Below are positions 11,401-20,910 of a DNA stretch of 64,000 nt, piece by piece. Below the pieces are notes generated by a model that made no database searches, had not been told where the DNA came from, and saw only the letters and a program-made list of their open reading frames with translations. A program made the position numbers and the translations under genes. Every line of letters starts with the position of its first letter. The stretch's first letter is position 1. This stretch comes from Climacium dendroides (Eukaryota > Streptophyta > Bryopsida > Hypnales > Climaciaceae), in the NCBI GenBank assembly GCA_950106755.1, contig OX467090.1, forward strand, positions 12,523,489 through 12,587,488, read 5' to 3'.

Positions 11401-13690
11401 GCATTATTTGGACACTATATAAATAAATTAGTTAGTTAATTGCAATGAATAACTATGATTTTTTTACCCCTCTTTTCGCCTAATGTTGGTGTTGTATTTT
11501 AGGCACCATTGATTATGTATATTCATACTATAACACTTTTTGTGAAGGTTGGAAATGCCTTCAAGTTTTAACTTTTCTTTTATAAATAGTATCTTGGTAT
11601 AATAAATGATGGAGATTCTTTCTACTTTTGCATACTAGCAAACTTGCTTTAGTTACAAGGATGTTTGCAAGAACCACCGGTCCTTAATTATTATAGTAGC
11701 ATGTTAATCATGTCTTCTACCATAACTTTTGAAATATAGGACCAATACTTTTGAAATATAAAATGAACATGGGTACCACATCTTTGTTGTAGAAAAGATT
11801 CTTAAAAGTTTTTCTTAAAGATTTTCCTTAAGTCACTTAATATTTAGAATGCAATTTTGTTAACTTGTCACACTTTGAATTTTCATGGTTTGAGAGACTT
11901 GTGAATACTCAAAATTATCATTACAAAGGTGAGTTTTTAGGAATACATTTCTACAATAGGCATATACCTATTACCTATAGTGCAAAGAATAATTAAAAAT
12001 AGAAAAAATCAAATCCTCTACATGGGTGTAAAGAGGCTCCCATGTGCCCAAATTTTTAGACAATTGAAAAAAAAATTCTATTATGTTTCTAGAAGGATCT
12101 TATCTCCATAAAGTTTTTAATAATGGAATTTTTTTTAAAATTTTTTCAAATATTTTACAATAATTTAAACATTTGAATATCTACTTTTGTTTAAAAAAAT
12201 TGTCAATCTATTTTGAGAATAACATTTGACCTACAATTTTTTAGGACTCAAATTTTTTACTCTTAGTATAATATAATTATCTATATTTTATTTTAAATAT
12301 TTTATTCAAAAATATCATGTTATTCTGAAAAAAATCCTAAATGGTACAAAATCAAGTAGTCATTTTTACAATCACTTGGAAGTTAGTGGAACAAGTTGCA
12401 AAGGTGGTATTAATAGACACCAACTCTTTAAGAAATTGACCCTTTTTTTCATGCATTGAAGTTTTTCTACATTAGTGGTGGTCTTCTTATATTGGAGTCT
12501 AAAAATACAAAAGTAGGTATATTCAAAATCAATACTATGTATATTTATCTTGTGACATGAAAGTCAATCTATTGAAAGCCACTTCTAACCCAATTACATC
12601 ATGTATTTACATTTTTTCAAATAAATTGAGTTGAAATGTTATGATTGTGTAGATAGGCAAAGACAATTAGGTAGGTGATACTCTTGGAATTTAGAAAAAG
12701 AGGTTTTAAAATGATGTACCTTCTAGATCCAATTTGAAGGTTGGATAGTTCATGAAAAGACACTATATTTTTATATGATATTCTAGGAAGTTAGCCAAAA
12801 TACTATTGCAAGAATCAATTCAACTTTATTATTCTAAATTGGAGAATATTCAAAGAGGTTAAACATAGAACCAAACATTTAGAATAGGGGAAAAATTTTC
12901 AAAAAAATTTAGTATACAAAATGCAAGATTGTAGTGTTGAGGTTATTAGAAAATGTTTTTTTTTCCTAGCAAATTGTAAGATTAGAGTTTTAGAGGTTAG
13001 TAGAAAATAAATTAAAAAATTGATACCAAGTTAATAAGGTTAGCAAATTAGACATGAAATTTTAAGTGTAGATGAAGAGTTTAGTATAAAGGCTCCAAAT
13101 TGTTTAAATTTTTTGGAACAAAATTATAACATTTGATCTAGGCAATTGCAATTCTTTTTTACTCCCCTTGAAGACGATATATATCCATGCCTTATGTCAA
13201 AATTTTGAAACCATTTAACTTTTCACTAGTTAAATCATAGGCTTGATAGATTAGCAAAATAACATGTGAGTTGATCTAAGCAATGTAGGTAATTGGATTG
13301 AATTTACCCCCTACAATTTGAAAAATATACATTCCATGATTTTGGAGCACTTAACCCCTTCACATAACATATACAATGCAAGAACTTTCATTTATACCAA
13401 CCAAGTGACAAATGACAACATCCTTATTTTGTATTTTTTTTTTTCCATTTTTTCATCCCAATGGCAACTTTTTCTTTAGAAACAATGCACAAATTTTCAT
13501 TCATATCAACCAAAAGAAATATTGCGGCATCATCTTTTGGAAAGGGATTTCCCATTTTTTAGCCCCAAATGGTAACCTTTTCTTTGGAAAGAATGCATGA
13601 ATTTTCATTCATACCAATCATAAAAAAAAGTAGCATCCTCTTAACTATTTGTTTTATTGTCTTTATTTTCCAATACTATAGCATCCTCTT
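8401..13690. other. AT-rich gene-free sequence with decayed repeats
   Basis: No recognisable protein in any frame. It includes a run of 17 G at 10864-10880. The stretch about 9985-10440 is related, in inverse orientation, to 33120-33530. Confidence 0.6.
9985..10440 (+). repeat. Dispersed repeat R2, copy a
   Basis: Compared with the reverse complement of 33120-33530, it shares several landmarks in the same order: a GTGGAAGAAATTTCA-like start, AAGATATTTGxGTTTAAAG, a T-run then GCACCTT, CAACTTAAA then TTTTTGCACTA, AGTAGGTATGAGA and CAATGGTGAGATTGTT. This length of shared order is unlikely by chance. It is non-coding and diverged. Confidence 0.65.
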
Positions 13691-13696
13691 CTTCTC

Positions 13697-14180
13697 AATT
13701 TTCATTAAATGATATTTGAGGCCATTACAAGACCGCAGGTTCCCATGTGTTCCCGGACTGCGGGGAACTCTAGGAACTCTCAATTTTCATTAAATGATAT
13801 TTGAGGCCATTACAAGACTGCAAGTTCCCATGTGTTCCCAGACTACAGGGAACTCTAGGAACTCTCCATGTATTCCCAAACTGCAAGGAACTCTAGGAAT
13901 TCTGCCAAATCAACAATTTCACAAGTTCCCATGTGTTCCCAAGGAACTCTAGGAACTCTCAATTTTCATTAAATGATATTTGAGGCCATTACAAGACTGC
14001 AGGTTTCCATGTGTTCCCAGACTACAGGGAACTCTAGGAACTCTCCATGTATTCCAGGTTCCCATGTGTTCCCGGACTGCAGGGAACTCTAGGAACTCTT
14101 CATGTATTCCCGGACTGCAAGGAACTCTAGGAACTCTCCATGTATTCCCGGACTGCAAAGAACTCTAGGAATTCTGCCAA
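13697..14180. repeat. Composite minisatellite
   Basis: Nested units occur here. A ~38-bp subunit contains TTCCCGGACTGC, GGGAACTCTAGGAACTCT and CATGTAT. It is interspersed with a larger unit that starts CAATTTTCATTAAATGATAT (near 13697, 13779 and 13960). Open frames on both strands across the array are a by-product of the repeats. Confidence 0.9.
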
Positions 14181-14884
14181 ATCAACAATTTCACACGGCT
14201 GAGATCCTACCATGTCAAAAAATATTATTTATTAATTTATTAATTTTTAAAATATTTTTTTAATTTTGACACATTTTCAACCTTGGAAACAATCAAATAA
14301 TATATATTTTTAAATTTTTTTTAAAATATTTTTTTATTTTGACATGTTGGAACAAGCCTGAAACAACCCTCCCCAAGCCTCAAATCTCTTCTAATGTTTT
14401 AAAATTTCTACTTTTTACTTTTCCCTATGTTTCAACCCCAAATGACTCTTGACATTCCTACAATCTTTAGAAAAGAACTCTTGACATTCCTACAATCATA
14501 AGGCTCAATCTCACACACCCAACATTCTACCAATACTTTATGTTTGACTTCATCATCACCTTCCCAAATTTCAACTGTCCCATGAACAAACATATGGTCC
14601 TTCAGTATGTATGCAAACCTAGTTTATTTACATGTAAGGTAAGGAATCAGGAATCCTCTTCAAGTGGCGGCACTACCAGTAAGTTATCACTCTGGAAAAT
14701 TTGATCTTCAAGCAATGAGGTTACAGCATCATCACCCATTTCCCTTGCAAATGCTTCACAAGCACCCCCACCTTAGAAGACCTCACGCAATTTCGGAGGC
14801 CCTCATCGAGGTTGCTCTTACAAATGTAAGCATTAAGCACTGGATAAGATGATATTCCCACCCTGAAGTTCACTCATAATATCG
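14181..14884. other. Intergenic, no gene seen
   Basis: AT-rich at the left, more mixed composition at the right. No recognisable coding or RNA feature. Confidence 0.5.
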
Positions 14885-15062
14885 CCGACCCAACAGTCGT
14901 CGACACTGTAGACGGCAACATGCTGAAGCGGGACAAATCCATTGATGGGGTCCTAGAAGTTCAAACCCGAACCTCAATCAATTATCTGACTATTGGCACA
15001 ATTCTAGAGGCACAGCTCATCGTAACAAGGATCACCATTGATCATTAGAGAACACTTACATA
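14885..15062. repeat. Diverged direct repeat, left copy (downstream of DNAJ8)
   Basis: About 170 bp aligns with 16505-16675. Shared islands in the same order are GACGGCAACATGCTGA, GCGGGACA, CCATTGA, TCAATCAATTA, CTGACTA and GGCACAGCTCATCG. The islands are better conserved than the DNA around them. No protein reading is evident. Confidence 0.75.
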
Positions 15063-15243
15063 GCGTCTTTGCAATCCTATCACCATAGCTAAAAAATCCT
15101 CGGTGGATACAAGAGATAGAAGCAGATGGTTTGACTGGATCGGTGATGTTGGCATCACCTCAAAAAATGCTCAAGCAATCTTGAGATGTCTGTAGTCTAA
15201 ATTCAACAGGAAGAAAAGACCTGGGAGGAAGCTACCGGATTTC

Positions 15244-15705
15244 TCAGAAATATTGGGATGATCCGGAGTACCTTCTGTTGCGGCCGGCTTTGGAGTAGTA
15301 TTTCAAGTTACTGTAATAACTTGAATAATCCTCCTGGAACAAGGATCCCACCCACGGACCGTCTTCCTGTGCAGAACCAGAACCGGCACCCTCGCAACTA
15401 TCGCATCGCGCACACTTGTCACAAAGAGCCATGAGCGATTCGTATGCCTTGTTCACTTCCATAAAGTCAACGCCGCATTCCTCACCGTTGCAAACATCCG
15501 GGTGGTACCGCAACGCCAATTTACGGAAAGCCGCCTTCACCTCGCATTTGGAAGCGTTGGGTCGAACGCCGAGAACTCTCCCGTAGTCCACTGCCGTTGA
15601 CACGGAGACGGACGTCCCAACCGAAGCCCTCACCACAGGGGCTCTCCTCGCTGATTGCGCACACGGAGGAAGACCAAGACTGTGACGATGCGAGAAGGAC
15701 GCCAT
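15244..15705 (-). CDS. J8: Chloroplast DnaJ8-like J-domain protein
   Basis: Single exon, 153 residues, starting at the ATG at 15705; the frame is open two codons further but only from a TTG. Residues 1-38 look like a transit peptide (Ser, Arg and Ala rich, almost no acidic residues), so a plastid stroma location is inferred. The J domain spans about 40-92 and keeps the catalytic HPD at 68-70, which stimulates Hsp70 ATPase. It is followed by VCNGEECGVDFMEVNKAYES, which matches the HPDVC-x-G-x2-CGV-x-F-x2-(I/V)N-x-AY signature of plant J8, a small stromal J protein. Right after it is an unusual run of four cysteines spaced by two (95, 98, 101, 104), a possible metal site. The C-terminus is rich in Tyr and Ser and I do not recognise it. 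No zinc-finger or C-terminal DnaJ domain follows, so it is a class C (type III) J protein. Confidence 0.88.
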   Translation of the reverse strand: MASFSHRHSLGLPPCAQSARRAPVVRASVGTSVSVSTAVDYGRVLGVRPNASKCEVKAAFRKLALRYHPDVCNGEECGVDFMEVNKAYESLMALCDKCARCDSCEGAGSGSAQEDGPWVGSLFQEDYSSYYSNLKYYSKAGRNRRYSGSSQYF

Positions 15706-16504
15706 GGCCAAATATGAAACCCTTCAATCCCTAATTCAAACGCTCCTTGGCAGAGCTTCAGACAATAAACCCTCCAATAAAATCCTCACATCGCGCAAAA
15801 ACACTTCCAGGTGCGGTATCGCGGGACTAAAGGAGCGCTCTGCAGCGGTCACCCAACCACGCAAAATGAAAATGCAACGACATTCCCAACATCACGCGAC
15901 CTACAAGTCTTCAACGCCATTGCTGCGTACACAAACCAATGCACGTTCTACCAAACCTACTGCCAAATTCTGCCACCACTATTGCAAAATTCTGCTACAA
16001 CAATGATACTGCCACAACTTCTGCAGACTTTAGCCCGCAACTTCAAATTAATAACCACTCAACGTTGAAGCTTACATTCCCTTACATCTGTCAAAACACT
16101 GCATCTCTCTTACATCTGTCAAAACACAGTATCTGTCAAATCACAGCGGCAGGCCGGCAACTATGATAAGCAAATGTCCTTTAGAACACCCCTTTTGTCT
16201 CTTTTTCGCTTTCTTCCAGCCATCTCTGACCAGTAACCATTTTCTCCGCAGAGCGATTCTTAAAACAGGAATTTCCACTGTTTCCAGGAATATTCTACCA
16301 TGATTTAAGGAATGACAAGAGTCAGGATGAATGAATTCATGTTTGGATGAATTCACGATGTTCCATCTGGAAGACTGTGGGTTTCAGTCAGCAGTGAGCA
16401 AAGAAGAAATACCTTGTGCTGCTTTGGAAAATAAATCAAAAAATTAGAGAATCATAAGCCTTCGAGGCCTAAGACAGTTTAGTTCGAAACCTTACGGCGT
16501 TTCA
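15706..16504. other. 5' flank of DNAJ8 and intergenic
   Basis: Mixed composition with a stretch of CTG- and CAA-rich imperfect repeats near 15900-16030 and a duplicated TTACATCTGTCAAAACA at 16081-16130. No gene seen. Confidence 0.5.
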
Positions 16505-16680
16505 GGGTTAACATCATCGACATTACAGACGGCAACATGCTGAGGCGGGACAGGCCATTGACGGAGTCGTATAAGTTTAAACCTGAAATTCAATCAATTA
16601 CCTGACTAGATTGGCCCAGTCTGCAGGCACAGCTCATCGCAACAGGGGTCACATCACCGGAGAACACTTAAAGAAGAGCT
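16505..16680. repeat. Diverged direct repeat, right copy (downstream of H2A)
   Basis: Partner of 14885-15062, about 1.6 kb away in the same orientation. One copy lies 3' of DNAJ8 and the other 3' of the first H2A gene. Together they bracket DNAJ8. Confidence 0.75.
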
Positions 16681-17206
16681 CTCACAGCAAATTCCGTAGT
16701 GTCAATCATACACCTACTATTCTACGTCAGACTGTCAGTGAGTACATATGCATGTGCATACCATCCGCCTGAACGAGCCCGAACAATAATATGCATGAAG
16801 CTTTCTAATGTAACCGAGACAATAATCATTCCCAGCAAGTCGAAGTTACATTCGACTCTGTTAGCCCTCAGAATTGCGTTCGTTTAGGAGATGCCACCAC
16901 TTAACTACTCGGGTAAAGTCTAGTTGATGCAAGCGAATGCCGAAAGAGGAAGACGGCCACTACTGATCACATCGAGACAGAAGATCTTAACCAAAAAACC
17001 CAACGCCTAGAATGGTAAACAGTACTAAGAGACAAAAACCTTCAAGCACGGCATCAGCAGGAGTTGGAAATTGCATCTGCTTTCACACACCCATGTTCTG
17101 GAAACGCAGCGAACATACTCGCCCCAGCGTGATACAGAGCAGAGGACGTGAACAAGAAATCGCACCAACACATGGAACAAGGAGTGAGAGGATTCTTGGA
17201 AATGGC
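16681..17206. other. Intergenic downstream of H2A-1
   Basis: No recognisable gene or repeat apart from scattered short direct repeats. Confidence 0.45.
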
Positions 17207-17222
17207 GGTGTTATAAAACACC
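17207..17222 (-). promoter_or_regulatory. Histone-type 3' UTR stem-loop of H2A-1
   Basis: In the mRNA sense it reads GGTGTT-TTAT-AACACC, a perfect 6-bp stem with a 4-nt loop, 42 nt after the stop codon. It begins with two G and closes with a U-A pair, as in the animal histone stem-loop (GGYYYU, 4-nt loop). The identical 16 nt occur at the same place in H2A-2. That the element works in 3'-end formation is inference. Confidence 0.65.
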
Positions 17223-17264
17223 ATTTAAAAATTGAGTTCACGTGCTCAAGACGACAGAGCCCGT

Positions 17265-17867
17265 TCACTCTTTAGCAGCCTTCTCGGCCTTGGCCTTTTT
17301 CTCCTTGGCAGGCTTCTCAGGCTTCTCCCCGGCCCCAGTACTAGCAGCGGATTTCTTCGGCAGCAACACGCTGTGGATGTTCGGCAGCACACCTCCATAC
17401 GCGATGGTCACGCCAGACAGAAGCTTTCCCAACTCCTCATCGTTCCTTATGGCAAGCTGAATGTGACGAGGAATGATCCTGCTCTTCTTGTTATCACGGC
17501 TGGCATTCCCAGCCAACTCCAAAACCTGAAGCAACAAAACACCTCCGATCAGCTCATATCCCTAACTACCCATTTCTAACCAAACGTTTCCTACACGCAA
17601 CACCAATTCCAAAACAAATCAGAGACCAGACACTGTGATGGAGGAAAGAACTAGAAAAAAGGTATGAAAAACAAACGGACTCACCTCAGCAGCTAGATAC
17701 TCCAGAACGGCAGCCAGGTACACGGGAGCGCCAGATCCCACACGCTGCGCATAGCGGCCCTTCTTCAAGTAACGACCAAGTCTTCCGACGGGGAACTGAA
17801 GACCCGCCTTCGCGGACTTCGTCACGGATTTCTTCCTGGCAGTGTTCGACTTCCCTCTCCCAGACAT
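17265..17867 (-). CDS. H2A: Histone H2A (copy 1)
   Basis: Exons are 17867-17685 and 17525-17265, with a 159-bp GT..AG intron after codon 61 (AAE|VLE), and the product has 147 residues. The N-terminal tail is [13 protein letters not shown]. The histone fold contains [20 protein letters not shown], the acidic-patch helix [20 protein letters not shown] and [16 protein letters not shown]. The Lys/Ala-rich C-tail ends [12 protein letters not shown]. There is no SQEF (not H2A.X) and no KSPKK (not seed-plant H2A.W), and the fold is not H2A.Z-like, so I call it a canonical or replication-type H2A. The ATG at 17867 is chosen because it begins MSGRG; 12 upstream codons are open but not histone. A TATA box and an E2F-like site lie upstream. 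It packages DNA as an H2A-H2B dimer in the nucleosome. Confidence 0.97.
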
Positions 17868-17995
17868 GGCGACAGATCTCGAAACCCTAGTTGAGCAAAG
17901 CAAGAAAACAAGGGAGCACTAGAAAAGCAGCAGAAGAATAGAAAATGCAAATACGAAAACGAAGGATAAGAATGGGTTGAAGATGGAGGGCCACC

Positions 17996-18003
17996 AATTT
18001 ATA
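17996..18003 (-). promoter_or_regulatory. TATA box of H2A-1
   Basis: The sense strand reads CTATAAATTGG about 130 bp upstream of the start codon. That predicts a 5' UTR of about 100 nt. Confidence 0.6.
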
Positions 18004-18128
18004 GGTCCTCAGGGGAACGACAGGGGAACCACCGAGGCTAGGTGGGAACCAAATATTCAAACCTGCGAGGCCACCTTCCTGACCTTAGGTCTCCCCCCCG
18101 AATTTCAAATCTCGCGGGGAAGGCGAGT

Positions 18129-18137
18129 TTTCCCGCC
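18129..18137 (+). promoter_or_regulatory. E2F-type site upstream of H2A-1
   Basis: TTTCCCGCC matches the E2F/DP consensus (TTTSSCGS). E2F sites drive S-phase transcription of histone genes in plants. H2A-2 has a weaker TCCCGCTCCCGCC cluster at a comparable distance (20214-20227). Confidence 0.5.
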
Positions 18138-18212
18138 TTCTCTCTCCCCCCGCCTTAACGGTGTTCCTGTCCTCCGGCTTCATGGAGAAGCTATGCAAGG
18201 AAGCCCTCTGAT

Positions 18213-18311
18213 TTCTGATCATCACCCTCATTCCCAAACCGAAGAAAAATCGCTACCAAGGTCTTGGTAACGATTTTTCTTCGGTTTTGGGAATGAGGGT
18301 GATGATCAGAA
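18213..18311. repeat. 99-bp near-perfect inverted repeat (foldback)
   Basis: The two arms of about 48 bp differ by one substitution and one single-base indel and are separated by 2 bp at the centre (18261-18262). It lies about 350 bp upstream of the H2A-1 start codon, between the two H2A genes. No target duplication is obvious. It could be a tiny MITE or a young hairpin-RNA locus. Confidence 0.9.
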
Positions 18312-19359
18312 TCTCATTTGGAAGTGCTCTTTGGCAAATCTGCAATAAAGTGATGTTTGAATCGGTTTGTTCGGTCGTTTGTTAGACCATCGTCTCCTGT
18401 TGACGCTTGCTTTTGTTTAATCAACCGCAGACTAAGGATTTGATGTTTTGAACGGATTGTTCGCGAGATGTATACCCTCGTGGAGTGCCGCAAGTTAGTC
18501 TCTCCGTGGTTTTCCTCAAGCATAGTAGAGACTTATAATTGGGTTGTGAAGGTGTTACGATCAGAGATTAATTACGATCAGCCAAACGGGAGGTCTGAAG
18601 TAGCTTAACATGCTTGAGTTGACGGACAATAAATGTTTACATTCTCCGTATCAGAGAAATTCACGGTTGAAGTTCATGAAAAACCCAAGGGATGGAAAGA
18701 AATCTGCCGAAATCAGAGATTAGAACGAGGCATAACTTCAATGAAGAATTCAAACATCGGAATGGCCACTCTGGAGGATGGTTCATTGTAAGCAAGAGGG
18801 TTGTTAAGGATGTGGCAACGGATCCATGTGACAGGATGGTATTCAAGGATTCAAAGACGTTCCTGAGTGCATGAATCATCTGCACGATAAACCGGCTTCA
18901 ATTTGCTCTGCGTAACCGAACAAGCATGAGGACATCTGGTAATTTGGATCATCTCGTGGCGCTGATATAATCTGTGGATCCATAGTAGAGTATTATCATT
19001 GATTTCACAAATTATTCGAATAATCGACCAACCAGAACGAGATGAATCCACAACGGAAATGGGGGAAGTGAATTCCCAGTCAAATCTGTCTCGGGAACTA
19101 GAATAGAAACAAACAAGCGGTCCTTCGGATCGAACCGAGATTCAGGAACGAGTGCCTGCTGGCTCTACCAGAGCATAGAATTCAAATGAACATAAAGAAG
19201 GAAATGCGACAGGCTACAATCACAACCAAAACAATAATCCGGAAGGACCATAGAATGGCAGTCGCTCAGGAGGCAAACCAGTCACAGAACAAAGAATAGA
19301 GACAAAGATCTGCAGAGACAGATCCCAAGTGAAGGAGAGAGAACAATCTTAGAAAAGGT
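18312..19359. other. Intergenic between the two H2A genes
   Basis: Moderate GC, no open frame with family resemblance and no obvious repeat. Confidence 0.5.
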
Positions 19360-19375
19360 GGTGTTATAAAACACC
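19360..19375 (-). promoter_or_regulatory. Histone-type 3' UTR stem-loop of H2A-2
   Basis: The 16 nt GGTGTT-TTAT-AACACC are identical to those of H2A-1 and lie 41 nt after the stop codon. The flanks are also conserved: ACTCAATTT then AAAT on the 5' side and a short CC..TTTC..AAGA stretch on the 3' side. The rest of the UTR and the intron have diverged. Confidence 0.65.
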
Positions 19376-19416
19376 ATTTGAAATTGAGTGCGTTCGCTCA
19401 GGATGAACCCGACCGA

Positions 19417-19987
19417 TCACTCCTTGGCAGCCTTCTCAGCCTTCGCCTTCTTCTCTTTGACAGGCTTCTCAGGCTTCTCCGCGGCCCCAGAACCAGCAGC
19501 GGACTTCTTCGGCAGCAACACGCTGTGAATATTAGGCAACACGCCTCCGTAGGCAATCGTCACACCAGAAAGCAGCCTCCCGAGCTCCTCATCGTTCCTG
19601 ATAGCCAGCTGGATATGACGCGGAATGATACGACTCTTCTTGTTGTCCCTGCTTGCATTCCCAGCCAACTCCAAAACCTGGAAACAAACGGAGACTCTCC
19701 TCAGATCAAAATCCAACAGCAACTACTCCAGAACAAAAACAGATCGTGCAAAAACAGATTTACAAATCCAGTACAAGATCCTAAAAACAGGCACAAGATC
19801 TAACCTCAGCAGCTAGATACTCCAGAACGGCAGCCAGGTAGACGGGAGCTCCAGATCCCACTCGCTGCGCATAGCGGCCCTTCTTCAGGTACCGCCCGAG
19901 CCTTCCAACGGGGAATTGAAGGCCTGCCTTAACAGACTTGGTGACAGATTTCTTCCGGGCCGTGTTGGACTTCCCTCTCCCAGACAT
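19417..19987 (-). CDS. H2A: Histone H2A (copy 2)
   Basis: Exons are 19987-19805 and 19677-19417, the intron is 127 bp at the same position (after codon 61), and the product has 147 residues. The protein differs from copy 1 at only a few places: one residue in the N-tail (SVTKSV for SVTKSA), GR for GK in the NDEEL loop, and four residues in the C-tail. The intron sequences do not align, and third-codon positions differ often (for example CGA versus CGC arginine codons), so this is an established duplicate and not an assembly artefact. A TATA-like TTATTAAA lies at 20106-20113 and a CCCGCC cluster at 20214-20227. It makes canonical core histone, with the same functional call as copy 1. Confidence 0.97.
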
Positions 19988-20105
19988 GGCGACGACACTA
20001 GAAACCCTAAACGCAGAGCGCAGAAAACTACTGAAGCAAAAACACAATGGCAAAGACTTCAAAGGCAATAGGAATGCAGTGCTGTCCAGGGTAGAGCTGG
20101 GCGAG

Positions 20106-20113
20106 TTTAATAA
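20106..20113 (-). promoter_or_regulatory. TATA-like element of H2A-2
   Basis: TTATTAAA in the sense strand, about 120 bp upstream of the start codon. The spacing resembles that of the H2A-1 TATA box. Confidence 0.4.
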
Positions 20114-20576
20114 GTGAACGAGGGGTGCGTTCCCGTGTCTATGCGCACGATGATAACGGTAAGTTCGCAGTTCCCACTGATGGGGCAAGTTCGAATCTCC
20201 CTCCAAATTCAAAGTCCCGCTCCCGCCGTCTTGCTTCTCCGTCTGTCACTCAGTAGTAGATTCCGTGGATGAGTTTCATCCGGGTAAGTTACTAGTTCCG
20301 TTCAGTGTAACAACTTAGTTCGTTGGTTAGTGAGTGATGGACTAATATGGGTGATGGCTTTAAACAATCACCAAATGAAGATTATTCTTGATTTTTTTTT
20401 TCAAAATTTACTTATTCTAAGTGTTTCTTGTAGAAAGGTGAATGGATAGATTTTGAACAAACAATGGCATGTGAAGGATCTAGTCATCGTATTTTCATTT
20501 TTGCAATATTTTTCTTTTCCTTTTGTCATCCCAACGTGAAGTCATTCACAACCTTGCGCAATAATCATGAAGCATG

Positions 20577-20910
20577 GAATGACCATGCTAATCACATTAT
20601 TGAAGAATGGACAGCTGACTTCATAAAGTACTGAATGACCATGCTAATCACATTATTGAAGAATGGACAGCTGACTTCATAAAGTACTGAATGACCATGC
20701 TAATCACATTATTGAAAAATGGACAGCTGACTTCATAAAGTACTGAATGACCATGCTAATCACATTATTGAAGAATGGACAGCTGACTTCACAAGCTTAC
20801 ACAATAATCATGAAGCACCGAATGACCATGCTAATCACATTATTGAAGAATAGACAATTGACTTCAGGAAGCACCAAATGACCATGCTAATCACGTTATT
20901 GAAGAATAAG
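20577..20910. repeat. 56-bp minisatellite
   Basis: Units begin GAATGACCATGCTAATCACA at 20577, 20633, 20689, 20745 and 20820, with a last partial one near 20876. The first four are spaced exactly 56 bp and are almost identical. The 75-bp step before the fifth comes from an inserted AATAATCATGAAGCA segment, which also occurs just before the first unit. Confidence 0.95.

Noticed and set aside
20577..20910. Regular repeats as a CRISPR-like array
   Set aside because: The units are contiguous 56-bp repeats without unique spacers, and the DNA is eukaryotic.
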